A program made the translations under genes and the position numbers. A DNA stretch of 64,000 nt from Pseudopyrenochaeta lycopersici (lineage: Eukaryota > Ascomycota > Dothideomycetes > Pleosporales > Pseudopyrenochaetaceae), in NCBI GenBank assembly GCA_003313425.1, contig NHZP01000002.1, forward strand, positions 620,001-684,000, written 5' to 3'. The notes under the pieces were generated by a model. It was not told the DNA's origin. It made no database searches and saw nothing but the letters and a program-made list of their open reading frames with translations. Positions 44,087-54,600 of the stretch are shown in pieces; the first letter of the stretch is position 1, and every line of letters begins with the position of its first letter.

Positions 44087-45070
44087 CTAAGCAGTCCCTG
44101 AAATCTCAACAACTGCCGGGCCAGCAACAATGGTGTCGTCAGTGGCACCAGTGTTGCAGCTCGTAAGTACAACGTAGCTCTGTCCCGCCTTGCCCTCGGG
44201 GACAACAACTTCATAGCCTCTGGCGACTGGCTTGGTGTCGACAAAGACGGGTCCAGTGACGGTGATAAATGCAGCGTAGATGGTGCCCTCGACCTTGTAG
44301 CCTTGCGTCGACAGAGTGACTGTAGAACCAGTCTTGATAGTCGTGTCCTTGGAGGAAGCAGTGAGAGTAGGGAACGCCTTTACGGGCAGTGGAGGGTTGG
44401 ACGATGGACACGATGTAATAAATTGCGCAGCGAGAGTGTAGACTGCGTTGTAGGAGAGGGGGTCATCGAACGGCTGAGGGAATGGCTCTTGATCGAGCGT
44501 GTCACGGATATATGCAGAGTGGCGAGCTTCAACTGTGAGGATGGACCCAGCAGCCGTCAAGTATGTCTTGCTCATGATATCCGCCGCGGCACCAAGGTAA
44601 GCAGAGACACCGACACCCTCGAGCACACTTGCGGTAGCGAGGAAGCCAGCTACATCGGTGTAGCCGAAGTTGTACTTGCACTCAGCAACTGGTGTGACAC
44701 CCGCGGCTTTCAATGCGCCAGTGAGAAATGCCACGTGTGTGGCTTCATCCCCAGCAATCGTCTGGATCTTGGAGTACGAATCCTCGTCGAAGCTCGCGTT
44801 CTTGAAGTCTTCGACGGAGAACTTTTGGAGCCCCTCCCGGTAGAATGTGTCTTCAAGGTGTTCGAGGGTAAGGGCGTAGTTGAGGATGTCACCTGGCGGA
44901 CATCAGAATACAGGAATGAAGCGTAGCTTGTAAATGAGGAAAGGATGGAGGTGCAGGTGGAGGATATATATCGAGGGGAATGTACCGTCAGAAGGGCCAG
45001 TAGCACGCTTGGTAGGTGCGGCTAAACTGATAGCCGCAAGTGCAGCGAGAGAGAATACTGTAGACTTCAT
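44087..45070 (-). CDS. Secreted ferritin-like protein, Rds1 (stress response) family
   Basis: Two exons: 45070-44986 and 44892-44087, with a 93-nt phase-1 intron (GTACAT...CGCCAG), 296 residues. A signal peptide (MKSTVFSLAALAAISLAAP) is followed by a KR dibasic site. After the splice GPSDGDILNYALTLEHLE starts a ferritin-like helical domain that includes EHLEDTFYREGL, GDEATHVAFL and LTVEARHSAYIRD, the Glu/His positions expected for the fold. The C-terminal part (about 190-296) is Thr/Ser-rich and beta-like. The family includes Schizosaccharomyces pombe Rds1, which responds to nutrient and temperature stress; the biochemical role is not established. Convergent or tandem neighbours give no functional hint. 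Confidence 0.85.
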
Positions 45071-46735
45071 TGTAGCAAGAACGAATTTGGCAATGGGTAA
45101 GGAGTGAAGTAAATACAACAGTTTTATACAGGATATTGGGTGAATTGGGTATCCGTCTGACTGCTGGAGTCTGCGCCGGGGTCTACTGTGACCATGGAAG
45201 GCATCTTTCTTATATAGCAATTCTGTCCCTTAGGAAGCCTCTAGCCCATCCCCCTTCTACCGTCACACAGCTCGTCATCAAACTCCATTCACCAACGCAA
45301 ACCATCTCATTCCTGCCACTCGTATGCAAGCATCCATCATGGGCTCTTAGAGCGGAGACTTCCACATCCGGCGGCTAACATCAAATTTGCAGCTGTCATA
45401 GCATGACTAGGACGGGATGGTTGTTGGTGATATGACTGATACTATTCTACCCAGGATAGATCCTACAGCGCGGAATCGGTTCTTGTCAATCCTGATTAGG
45501 AAATCTCTGAAATAGCCCTCATCGCCAAATGGGGAAGTGGTGTTGACGTTCATCGCACGCTAGGCCATCTGGGCCTGACCGACCCCGCGACGAGGAGCTT
45601 CGTGTGCTCCGGATGAGATCGCATCCGGCAGCACTAGAATACAAACGCTAGCAGTTAAGCTTATAATGACGTCGGGAGCTAGAACAGTATGAGCCTAGCA
45701 CCAGGCGAACAGCAAGTCTCGGTCGGTTGTGGTTGTGACGACAAGTTCAGGGTGTTGGGCAGTGTTCAAATCTAAACCACGTTTGTGAGAAATCGTACTA
45801 TTTTCGGCTGTTTGCCTAGATGGGATCTCGAGTTTCCGAGAAGCCAAGTTCGCAATTTTGTGAGTGAGCTGGTGTGTTTTAGGAGAATGGATAATTGTGA
45901 TATTGTTTTGTGTTTATCCGTGGTGGTCAGAGGAGTTGATCGTGATTTCTTTGTCATACCAGGACTTTTCAGCTACAACAATCCTTGACCATTTTGCCTT
46001 GTATGGCAAGAAGTCGTGGCTTTGTGCAATGTCGTAGAGTTCCTTGAGCATGTTTCCATCGTCTTGCTTGGGGCTACTTTGCCATCTGGTCGAATATGGA
46101 GCCGCTCTCTACCACGCATAGTGTAGATCTTCATCTGAAAAATTATAGGAGGCCTTTCTCGTCGTTCAGATGGCCGCACTAACAGCAACCCTCCAATTTA
46201 GATGCGCATGGTATGTACTAAACGATGGAATTTGCCGCTTCCACATGCAGGGCCTAAGCTGAGGTGCCTCGCTTTCGGCATGGACCAACTCCGCTCCACA
46301 ACTGCTGACCAGAAACCTAGCAGTGAGGCGGAGTTTCGATTTGACAAGGGCTCTTTTGTCTCGGTTCATTCGGCCTTTTCCGCCAAAAGGGATTGCTGCG
46401 GACAAACCTAAGCTACGGAGCTCGGAAAGACTGTTCCCGATTGTCGTGTGTAGCCATAACTGTTATCAACTTTGACTCTGGTATGCTTGAATCGCCGTAC
46501 ATGACAGGAAGAAATGTGGCAGTGATAAATCCTACAGGGCAAGGATGTCTTTGTGAGACTAGTGGCAGGCATACATAGGTATTACCGTGCCATTGTAATT
46601 GTATTCTACGAAGTCGTTGCTTAAAACAATCAAAACTGTATTCGCTTCTTCTTCATTCAACTTACGCAATCACTGTAGGAATATTCTACTCAACCCTTAT
46701 ACACATTCATTCACCCGCAAAAGATCTAGGGCACC
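45071..46735. other. 1.66-kb intergenic region
   Basis: Contains the Rds1-like promoter and the upstream region of the small secreted protein. The only structure noticed is the inverted repeat at 45604-45634 with a faint 5S-rRNA-like stretch after it. The open frames are short and unsupported. Confidence 0.5.
45604..45634. repeat. Inverted repeat (hairpin), possibly part of a 5S rRNA-like relic
   Basis: GTGCT-CCGGAT and ATCCGG-C-AGCAC are complementary over 11 bp with one bulged base around an 8-nt loop (GAGATCGC). Downstream, GCAGTTAAGC and AGTATGAG and a CAAGTCTCGG stretch resemble parts of 5S rRNA, but the gene as a whole does not fit a functional 5S. Confidence 0.4.
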
Positions 46736-47237
46736 ATGAAAGCTCCATTCGCTATCGTTGGTGCTGCTCTGTTTGCCAGTAACATAACATCAGCGTACGT
46801 TTGACTTTGTCGATCCCGAATAGCTGCCCCGTCTCCTCTTCATCTATTTTCCTAAAGCCTCCTACCTTGCTCGCTAAGTATATGTATTGATTGATTGTAG
46901 ACAATCTGTCACCATAGCACCAAGTCCGACCATCACCATCGTAGTCAGCCCTGGCTGCCCATCTGCTCCACCTCCAGACGTAATTGTAACGTATTCCGCT
47001 GTCATTACCCAAGCATGTGAAGCTGGTAATTCGACCAAGACAAGCATTATCAGTATCTCCGGGTATGGTGCGAATGGAACGACACCAACTGGAAATGGAA
47101 GTGGACTTGGGACAGCAACGAGTACTGGAGGACTGCCCCAGTTCACTGGAGCTGCTGCGAGTAACCACGCGATAGGCGGGTTGATGGTCTTTAAGGGAGT
47201 TGTTACTGTCTTGCTGATGCAATATGCTTGCACATAA
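46736..47237 (+). CDS. Small secreted, probably GPI-anchored protein
   Basis: Two exons: 46736-46794 and 46901-47237, with a 106-nt phase-2 intron (GTACGT...GATTGTAG), 131 residues. The N-terminus (MKAPFAIVGAALFASNITSA) is a signal peptide whose cleavage site falls at the splice junction. The centre is Ser/Thr/Pro/Gly-rich with two Cys and NGT/NGSG/NST sites. The last 20 residues (GLMVFKGVVTVLLMQYACT) are hydrophobic, as in a GPI-attachment signal after a Gly/Ala/Ser/Asn stretch. I recognise no family. It is probably a cell-surface protein. The model depends on the intron, since the first exon alone ends in a stop. Confidence 0.7.
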
Positions 47238-47713
47238 TGAGGAAATGGTCTGCGACAATGGCATAGAAGCGCAGTAGATGAATGGAAGCAGCAAAAAGAG
47301 GGAGAAACTTAGAAGGGTTAAAGTCATGGGCAGATAACTTCTGTCAGACAAATAGCACGCATACATTTCCAATTGCACTTTGTTAGTATGCGAAAATTCT
47401 TAAGCAAGTCCATTCTCCCCGTGTGACAACTTTACATTGAATGTTAGGAAAGCAATATGATTAAGTGGCTCCTTTGGAAGAAAGAAGATCATATAAAAGG
47501 TTCAAGGTAAGTCTATGTACTTGGAAATATATTTTGACTGCCTCCATCTTACATTTGCCCAAAGACATCACGCGCAAGCAGCAAACGAAGAAAGGAACGG
47601 AGCATTTGCCTAGTCCCAATGTCGGAGTCCTGCGTGATGAAGTCACGTCAACAGAGACATACTCCACAACAACTAGCCCATCCGAGGTTTGAGACATTGG
47701 CTTGCCTTCTTTC
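47238..47713. other. Intergenic region between the small surface protein and the membrane flavoprotein
   Basis: Convergent 3' ends; nothing notable seen. Confidence 0.5.
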
Positions 47714-49126
47714 TTACGAGTCAAATACTGCTCCATATGCCGCACCTCCATGAGCTTTAATTTTCTTCAAAACATTATTTGTGACAATCTCATTGCTTAC
47801 CACCATTACTGCCTCGATTTCTTCTACCCGCTTCAGATTCTGTGCCTCGAATGCCACATCAGGTCTCGCCTCCCTCGAATCGAAGATCTTCGGCCTCGGA
47901 TCGACAGCGCGGATAATACTTTGTGCGAATCCCCAATGCGGCGCTTCTGGTTCGTAAACGCACCACATGACGCGAATTTTGCACCGTCGTTGCTTCATCA
48001 TGCTGATGGTGGGAGATTGTAGGAGCGAGAGGATTGGGCCGATGCCCGCACCGGTGGCAACGAGAACGACGCTGGAGAACAGCGGAGAAAAACAAAGGAA
48101 GTTGGCTACCGCGGGCTTGCGGATCCAAATTTTTTGCGGTGGGTTTCGTATGATGGCTTTTGTCCAGTCGCCTGCCTGGCTGACGATCATCTGTGCTGTG
48201 AAGCCATCCGGCGAGGGGATGATAGCGAACGCGTGCCACTCCTTGAGTGGACTTATACTACAGCGTATGGTCGACATGTAAGGCACATTTGCGTAAGGGA
48301 ACGAAATCATGACTTCTCGGTTTGACACGGGTTGGGCGCGAATCGGTACGCGACAAATTCTCAGCCAGGGTAATATGATGAGAAATGTTGTTGCTGTCAA
48401 AAGCCAGATTGACGCGCTCTGGTAAAGCTTGTGGTTTGTGGGATGTGCTTTCGTACCAATACCTGTATTGATCCATAGTACGAGCAGCATTGTCCAGCCC
48501 CCGAAGCGATGTGTGTACTCAAATATGTTGTGGAACTTTGCACGGATGCATGGCAATGCAGTGATACAAATGACGATGATGATAGTCAAGAGGGCGTAGC
48601 AAATAATGATATCGGCCCAAAACCATCCGTCCATTTCGCCCCGTTCTACAACCTTGATTGTAGTCATTGTATTGCGAGCAGTGAAGACACAGTACCATGC
48701 CAATGCAGAAATTGCACAACCAATATGTAGTCCGCCATAGTGATGGGAGTCCGCTATTAGCTTTCGAAAATGGAATGGTAGGGTCGATGGTGTCTTTGAC
48801 ACGAGAGAGAAGTAGACGTTGACGAGATCTTCTTGACGTACCAGGACTGTGACGAACAGATTGGTGGATGTTGCAGCCAAGAGACCAGAGAGCGAAGGGT
48901 CTGTAGGGATGCTTGATTGGAAGTCCGAAAAGAGCCATATGACGAGAATAGCGAGATTCACAACGAAAGTGAGGCCTATTAGAACTCGATATGTGGTCAG
49001 CCAGTGCATACAGGCGAATTGATAGCACCTAGACCATGGTGTCTGATATTCTTCGAAGGTTGTAGGACAAGTGCCATCAGAATTTGGTTTCCATGGTGCA
49101 ACAGTCACTTGCTTGTCTCTAGCCAT
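47714..49126 (-). CDS. Polytopic ferric-reductase-like membrane oxidoreductase
   Basis: 470 residues in one exon. The first half has about six hydrophobic segments with several His (ADSHHYGGLHIG, YTHRFGGWTMLLVLW), as in ferric-reductase-like transmembrane domains. The second half resembles a ferredoxin-reductase-type module, with a pyridine-nucleotide motif VLVATGAGIGPILSLL and MWCVYEP. The arrangement recalls the C-terminal membrane half of the fungal adenylating fusion TmpL and its stand-alone relatives, often labelled NRPS-like although no adenylation domain is present here. It probably moves electrons across a membrane; partner and substrate unknown. No cluster palindrome lies upstream, so I do not place it in the NRPS regulon. 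Confidence 0.78.
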   Translation of the reverse strand: MARDKQVTVAPWKPNSDGTCPTTFEEYQTPWSRCYQFACMHWLTTYRVLIGLTFVVNLAILVIWLFSDFQSSIPTDPSLSGLLAATSTNLFVTVLVRQEDLVNVYFSLVSKTPSTLPFHFRKLIADSHHYGGLHIGCAISALAWYCVFTARNTMTTIKVVERGEMDGWFWADIIICYALLTIIIVICITALPCIRAKFHNIFEYTHRFGGWTMLLVLWINTGIGTKAHPTNHKLYQSASIWLLTATTFLIILPWLRICRVPIRAQPVSNREVMISFPYANVPYMSTIRCSISPLKEWHAFAIIPSPDGFTAQMIVSQAGDWTKAIIRNPPQKIWIRKPAVANFLCFSPLFSSVVLVATGAGIGPILSLLQSPTISMMKQRRCKIRVMWCVYEPEAPHWGFAQSIIRAVDPRPKIFDSREARPDVAFEAQNLKRVEEIEAVMVVSNEIVTNNVLKKIKAHGGAAYGAVFDS

Positions 49127-49695
49127 TGAGGGCTGTAGCAGCTCGAGTTTTGGGTGATAAGCTTATGAAACCGTTGGAAATACAGTCTTACTGAAGGAAG
49201 GGGAGTCTGTGAACAGGTTCTGATGCTGTCGTGAGACAGGTTCGTTGAGTTCCCTGCTTGGGATCTCCTTTTTGTGGTTGCTCGACACAGAGATGCGAGT
49301 GATAGAGATGTCGGAGGAGTTGATTGACTTGTCCGTAAGCCTGGCAGGTTGAGACGAGGGAAGGACTTTGTGGGTGGAGATGTGGATGGAAGTTAGGTGG
49401 GGCACAGTGCTCCCATGAGGTAGGTAAATTTAACGTTTGAGCGCTCCCGGAGTGACGTAGAGCTAGAGTGAAAGGGAAACTGTGAACGGGACTCTCCCGG
49501 TGAAAGTTCACGGCATGTCAATATTGGAGATGAGCAATCCAGATTGGCGCAATGGGAGGTGCCAGGCCAACAGTGTCGTATTGTGGCATCCACTGATAGA
49601 AATGAGATAATTAGTGAAGCTGATTATAGTATTGATATGTGTCTAATCCAATGTAGAGCATGATACGCGTCGGAAGAAGCTTGGCTGTAGCCCAT
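49127..49695. other. Intergenic region
   Basis: Promoter of the membrane flavoprotein and 3' flank of the epoxide hydrolase; nothing further supported. Confidence 0.5.
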
Positions 49696-50868
49696 TCAGA
49701 GGCTTTCAAGAAAAGCTAAAATTTCTTCAACAACCCTGTGTGGTTGCTCTTGCTGCGGCCAATGTCCGGCACTATCAATGAACTTGATGCCTCGAAAATC
49801 GGAGCATGAGTCTGGCAATGCCTCAATAGCTCCAGGCTGTTGATAGTTGCCCCAGTCTTGTGCGCCAGATATGAATATACTGGGACACTCGATCGTTTTC
49901 CCAGCGAAGAGCTCGAGGTCCATCATTTTGGTCGGATCTGTGGTCGTCCGATAAAAGTTCAGTCCGCCTTGGAAGCCCGTCCTCGACCATTCTTGTACAT
50001 AGACATCGAGGTCCTCATCAGGCATCCAGGACTTGGTTGCCGAGGCGTCTTCCTTGGCCATCATGTCGGCGATGGTCTCAGGCATGGATTTGTCGAATGG
50101 CAGGACGTAGTAGAAGGGCAGTTTCGCCACTTCTCCCGCAGTCCAGCTATTGAGTGGGTGTGGATTATTCTCCTTCCAATTGGCAGACTTGACATGGAGA
50201 TAGCCTCTTAAAAATTCACGCAGGCCCTGTGCGGGGGTTGACCAGTGCTTGCCTGCGTCGCTGGTGCTGTTGTACCACTTGTAGTGCTTCCTCGGCTCTG
50301 GCAGTTGTGCCAATTCAATTTGGATATCAAATGGTGGAGCGGGTGGGTTCACACGACCATGAGCTATGTCGAAAGGAAGAGCGGCAGGCGCTTTGAAAGG
50401 ATGGCTCATCATGACGACGCTTCTAAACAAATCCGGACGCATCAATGCAGCCATGCTTGCTGTCACTGCCCCAAAGTCATGCCCGACAATGCACTTGACT
50501 TCTCGATAGCCCAATGCATTGACAAGAGTAACAACATCGCGCACAACACTGGTTAGAGCGAATTGCGACATGTTGGTATTGATAAAGGACGAATTGTCCC
50601 AGCCAGTAGTTCTTCCATAGCCTCGCTGGTCAAAAGCCACAACGTAGTAGCCCGCCTCAGCAAGAGGCAGCATCACCTTTCTCCACGAGAAGGCAAGCTC
50701 TGGATATCCATGACAAAGGACGATAAGAGGTCTATTGCGCTGCGGTGTGTACCCAGCCTCTAGAATGTGGACAGTGAGTCCATTTGAAGGACAATGAGTA
50801 TAGCTTTCTAGTATGCCCGTGGGCAAGGGTAGAGGTGGCAAGTTCGTGGATGAAGGAGGGAATGCCAT
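49696..50868 (-). CDS. Epoxide hydrolase (alpha/beta hydrolase fold)
   Basis: 390 residues from the ATG at 50868; the frame extends nine codons upstream only to a TTG. Motifs: the oxyanion-hole HGYP in IVLCHGYPELAFSWR, the FDQRGYGRT block, the nucleophile Asp131 in CIVGHDFGAV and the catalytic His369 in DSAGHWPQQEQP. The Asp nucleophile with HGxP points to soluble epoxide hydrolases and not to Ser esterases. They open epoxides to diols, for detoxification or in metabolite pathways. No signal peptide is seen. It is divergent from the giant disordered protein with an 800-bp promoter region. It lacks the cluster palindrome and lies 10 kb from the NRPS, so cluster membership is not supported. Confidence 0.9.
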   Translation of the reverse strand: MAFPPSSTNLPPLPLPTGILESYTHCPSNGLTVHILEAGYTPQRNRPLIVLCHGYPELAFSWRKVMLPLAEAGYYVVAFDQRGYGRTTGWDNSSFINTNMSQFALTSVVRDVVTLVNALGYREVKCIVGHDFGAVTASMAALMRPDLFRSVVMMSHPFKAPAALPFDIAHGRVNPPAPPFDIQIELAQLPEPRKHYKWYNSTSDAGKHWSTPAQGLREFLRGYLHVKSANWKENNPHPLNSWTAGEVAKLPFYYVLPFDKSMPETIADMMAKEDASATKSWMPDEDLDVYVQEWSRTGFQGGLNFYRTTTDPTKMMDLELFAGKTIECPSIFISGAQDWGNYQQPGAIEALPDSCSDFRGIKFIDSAGHWPQQEQPHRVVEEILAFLESL

Positions 50869-51672
50869 GTTGATGGGACGAAGTTTATCCAACAAAACTG
50901 CTCAATGCGCGCGACATCAAAGCAGCTCGTGGATCGGGAAGGTGGAGACTACGTCATTGGCGTGTAGTAGCGTCGGATGGAGCGTTCTTAGCTGCAGCCG
51001 GGGCCAGTGCACTCCTTCAACTCACCCGTCCACAAAGACGCTGATTTTGCATGCGGCCAATCTGCGAGCTTCAATGTGCTATAGCCCGGGCATACACTGA
51101 CTCGGCCCCTCGGCACTCGTCCAGCGTGATGGGAGGCGAAGAGCGGCCGTTATTTGAGAGGGAAAGGAACAGAAGGAGCAGCCATATCAGAAAGATGCGG
51201 CCATGCACGGCAAACAGGCTGGCATGGAGGGCCACTGGACGGTAGACAAGTGTTCGAGATGGCAAGGTGATGTGTTTGAGCTTGTTTCTGGGCCAGGGAG
51301 CAAATGGCTGGCTCTGAGGCGTGCTAGGGGGCCAAGGCCAAGCGTAGATGCAGCTAGTGCGGGAGGGCAGCATGACGATCATTGTCACTTGTTTTTGTCC
51401 ACCCCAGTGCGAATTATCCTAATCCTCATCCGCCCCATTGCGAGCGTTCTGCTGTGTCGGTCGCGCTCCACTGCGACTCCTGCCAGCGTCGTGCCTTCTC
51501 TTCGCCGTGCCCGTTCACAGTCGGTTGCCTGCTGTCGGTCGCCCACTGTCGGTCGCAGCCGCAGAGGTCCGATCGCTCGAGTGACATCATCCGCCCTGCC
51601 CCAACACCACGACCCGCGAGATGCAGAGCCCGAGACAGTCGCGCCTGCCCTAATCTTTGATTCACCCTCACC
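50869..51672. other. Divergent promoter region (epoxide hydrolase / disordered protein)
   Basis: CT-rich and GC-rich leader sequence before the ATG at 51673. Overlapping open frames are by-products of composition. Confidence 0.5.
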
Positions 51673-54600
51673 ATGTTTGGCAAGCGACGCCGGGCAGCGT
51701 CGAATCCGGTATGTACGGCCCCCGCGCGTGGGCGCAAAGCAAAGCCGTCGCCGTGCTCACCATTCACTGCAATGCAGCCCCAGCGAGCGCCGCCCAGCGC
51801 ATCAGCGTCACTCGCCGCGACCAAGGCCTTTGTCAGAGACCGCGACTCCAACGGCGCCCTCTCGTCTGCCGCTGCCGCCGCCGCCCTGCGCACCCACGTC
51901 GCAACGCCCACCCCCGTGGGCGACACCGTCACGAAGCGCATGGTGCGGCGCAACTCGGCGTCGTCAAATGGCAGCTTCTCGCGGCCAGGTGGGTTGCGCC
52001 GCCAGTCGAGTTCGGGGTCCATGACAGAGCGCTCATTCCGCGCAGCATCGCCGGGCAGAGGCAGCCCCGCCGAGCCTCGCGCGCCGCCCGTCCCCCCCGT
52101 GCCCAAGGACATGGCAGGCGGCGGGGCGGCCCATCGCCGTACCTCGAGCCTCGAGCCCGTCCATCGCGGCGGCTCGCCAGCCCCCAGAGGCGGCGGCAGG
52201 GGCGTGAGCCTCGACAGAGGCGTCCAGAGCCCGGCGGGAAGGGGCCAGCGCTCCACGAGCCACCTCGCCCAGGTCTCGGAAGAGCAGGACGCTGCGCAGA
52301 GATCCATCAACTTCTCGCGCCCAATGTCGCCCGCGGCCCCCGCGGCCCAGCAGTCGGGCCATGGCTGGTTTGGCGGGCCCGTCGTGAATCAGGAAGCCGT
52401 CCAGCGCATGGCCTCGGCATCGCGGCCCAAGGCTACAGCCTCTCCCTCTGGACATGACCTCCACCAGACCCAGCCAGCAGGGCGCCTGTCCAGCGGCAGC
52501 ATGCGCGCGAGCCCAGCCGCGGCAGCCCTGCAATCACGCTCGTTCCTGCCCCCAGCCACGAGACAGGCCCCGCGACCAGTCGACCCAAAGTCGTCCGATG
52601 CCATCTACGATCCATCGTCCCGGACCTTTATCCACAAGCAGGACGCCATGGCCCGCCACCGCGAGCTGCACCAGGAGCCCGAACAGCCGGCCCAGCAGTA
52701 CGTCGCACAACACGTCGACGACTATGATGTGCACCATCCTCACCGGCCTCCCCGCCAGCATGTCCAGCGAGGAGCATCTGCAGCTACGCAGCCAAGCAAC
52801 CCATCGCAAGCCACACCGCATGTATCCGAACCTCGCGTAGGCGCTTCCATGGGAGGGCCCAGTTCCGAAGACTCTGCAGATGCGCATTCTCAGCTCTCAG
52901 AGCAGGCGAGGATGAGCCGCACGCTGGAATCCCCCGCACACGAGCCAGCCGTTGAGGCATCAACAAACGCCCAAGCTGTCGAAAGCGTTCGCACAGCACG
53001 CGACAGGCAATCATCCTTGAGCCCACCACGCAGTGCTCATTTTGCCCCCATGGCCGTTGAACTTGCCGGGGAAAAGCATCAGCCGCCACCGCGCTCAATA
53101 TCCCCTGTGAAATCTGCCCTGAAGCCGTCTCCTTCCGTTTCGAGGCGTGGTAGCTCCCCTATTGCTCTAAATGGACGCCTATCCGTCAAAGGTGCGCCGA
53201 GCGAGACATCGGATACAGCATCCGAGGATGGTTCTAAAAAGAAGAGAAACGTCAGGGTCAGCTTCGAGGAGACGCCAGTCATCGCAGGCACGGCAGCATA
53301 CGCAGAGGCCGAGACGCCTACCACTCCGGTAGGCCTGAGCGCCTCCAAGTGGAGCCCAGCGCCTGATCAACAGGTCGATGAGTTTACAGACTTTATGAAG
53401 CCACGCTCGGCTCTTCCTTCATTCAGCAGCATCCGTGACAAAGATCGCAGATCCACGCATGAGGATGTTGCAGAAAAGGTCACTGAAACTGTATCGACAA
53501 CACCCATGTCGGCATCCGTGAGTTCGATTGGGGATCCTTTGCAAGCTTCCAATGACCATGTTGTGGGTGGAATCTTCGCTCAGGATTTTGCCCGCAAGCA
53601 TGGAGCTATAAATGATCCGCTCCCGCCTGAGGTAACTACTGTCGAAGGCAGCGGCTATGTATCAGACTCAAGCGAAGAGTCAAGCATACAAAAGCACGGA
53701 GAGGGCATGGAACCGCCGCGACACCCGCCTGCGCCCGAGCCGAAGTCCTTGACTACCCCGTCCGACGAAAGGTCATCTACTCCAGGCTCGGCTCCGGAAC
53801 GAATCATCGAAATACCCCAAATTGCGCTCTTGCCTGCCACTCCTAGCCCTCATGAGAGACCCGAACCTAAATTTCAGAGCATGATGGTACCTGGGGGTTG
53901 GGATGAAGAAGCTGCCGAGTCGGAATCTAAATCTGTTGCGCATTCTCGCATTGCCTCAAACGATCCCCAAGTTAGTACACTCGTGGGTCCCGTGCGACCA
54001 CAACCCGTCGCCAATGCTGAAGAGTATGACTCTGTCGACGATGACAGCAGCGTCTACAGCGATGCTTACGAGGATCTTTCGGACACTGAAGCCGGCTTCG
54101 GGAGTATAAACGCTATTGTCGAAAGCCCAGCCGCACCCTCATCCTCTGGCTTGATGTTCTCAAGATATGCTGACCAGAATGCAACGGAAAGTCTGGCTTC
54201 GAAGCCACAAGGTGACACAGCTGGGGACGAATCCACTGATTCAGATGCTACGCCTACGCAAGACTGGAATGCCGCCCGACAGCACTGGAGTGGAGTCAAC
54301 GCATCTCGAAAGCAACCACAACACGATGGGACGTCTACTAATCGACAAACACATGCAGAGGATGTAGTCTCTAGAGTAGTGCAAGCACCTGTCTCACAAG
54401 AAACGACAAAGGCGGAGCGAAAGCCTGAAGCTGGACCGGTCGCCAAAACGACTCCGGCATCGCAGGTTCCTCAACCTTCAGCAAAGCCTCTGAAGTCTGC
54501 ACTGAAGAAAGCCGCCATTGCGCAAGACCCTCAGCCAGCAGACCCTCAGAGTGGACAGTCGATGAGAGGACAACCTTCTAGGCAAGGTGTGCCGGGAGAG

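Noticed and set aside
49696..50868. Epoxide hydrolase as a member of the NRPS cluster
   Set aside because: No CGGATCCG in its promoter and five unrelated genes lie between.
51709..51777. In-frame stretch near the start of the disordered protein as coding sequence
   Set aside because: It has a GTATGT donor and a GCAG acceptor, and skipping it gives a smoother N-terminus. I treat it as an intron, though frame cannot prove it.
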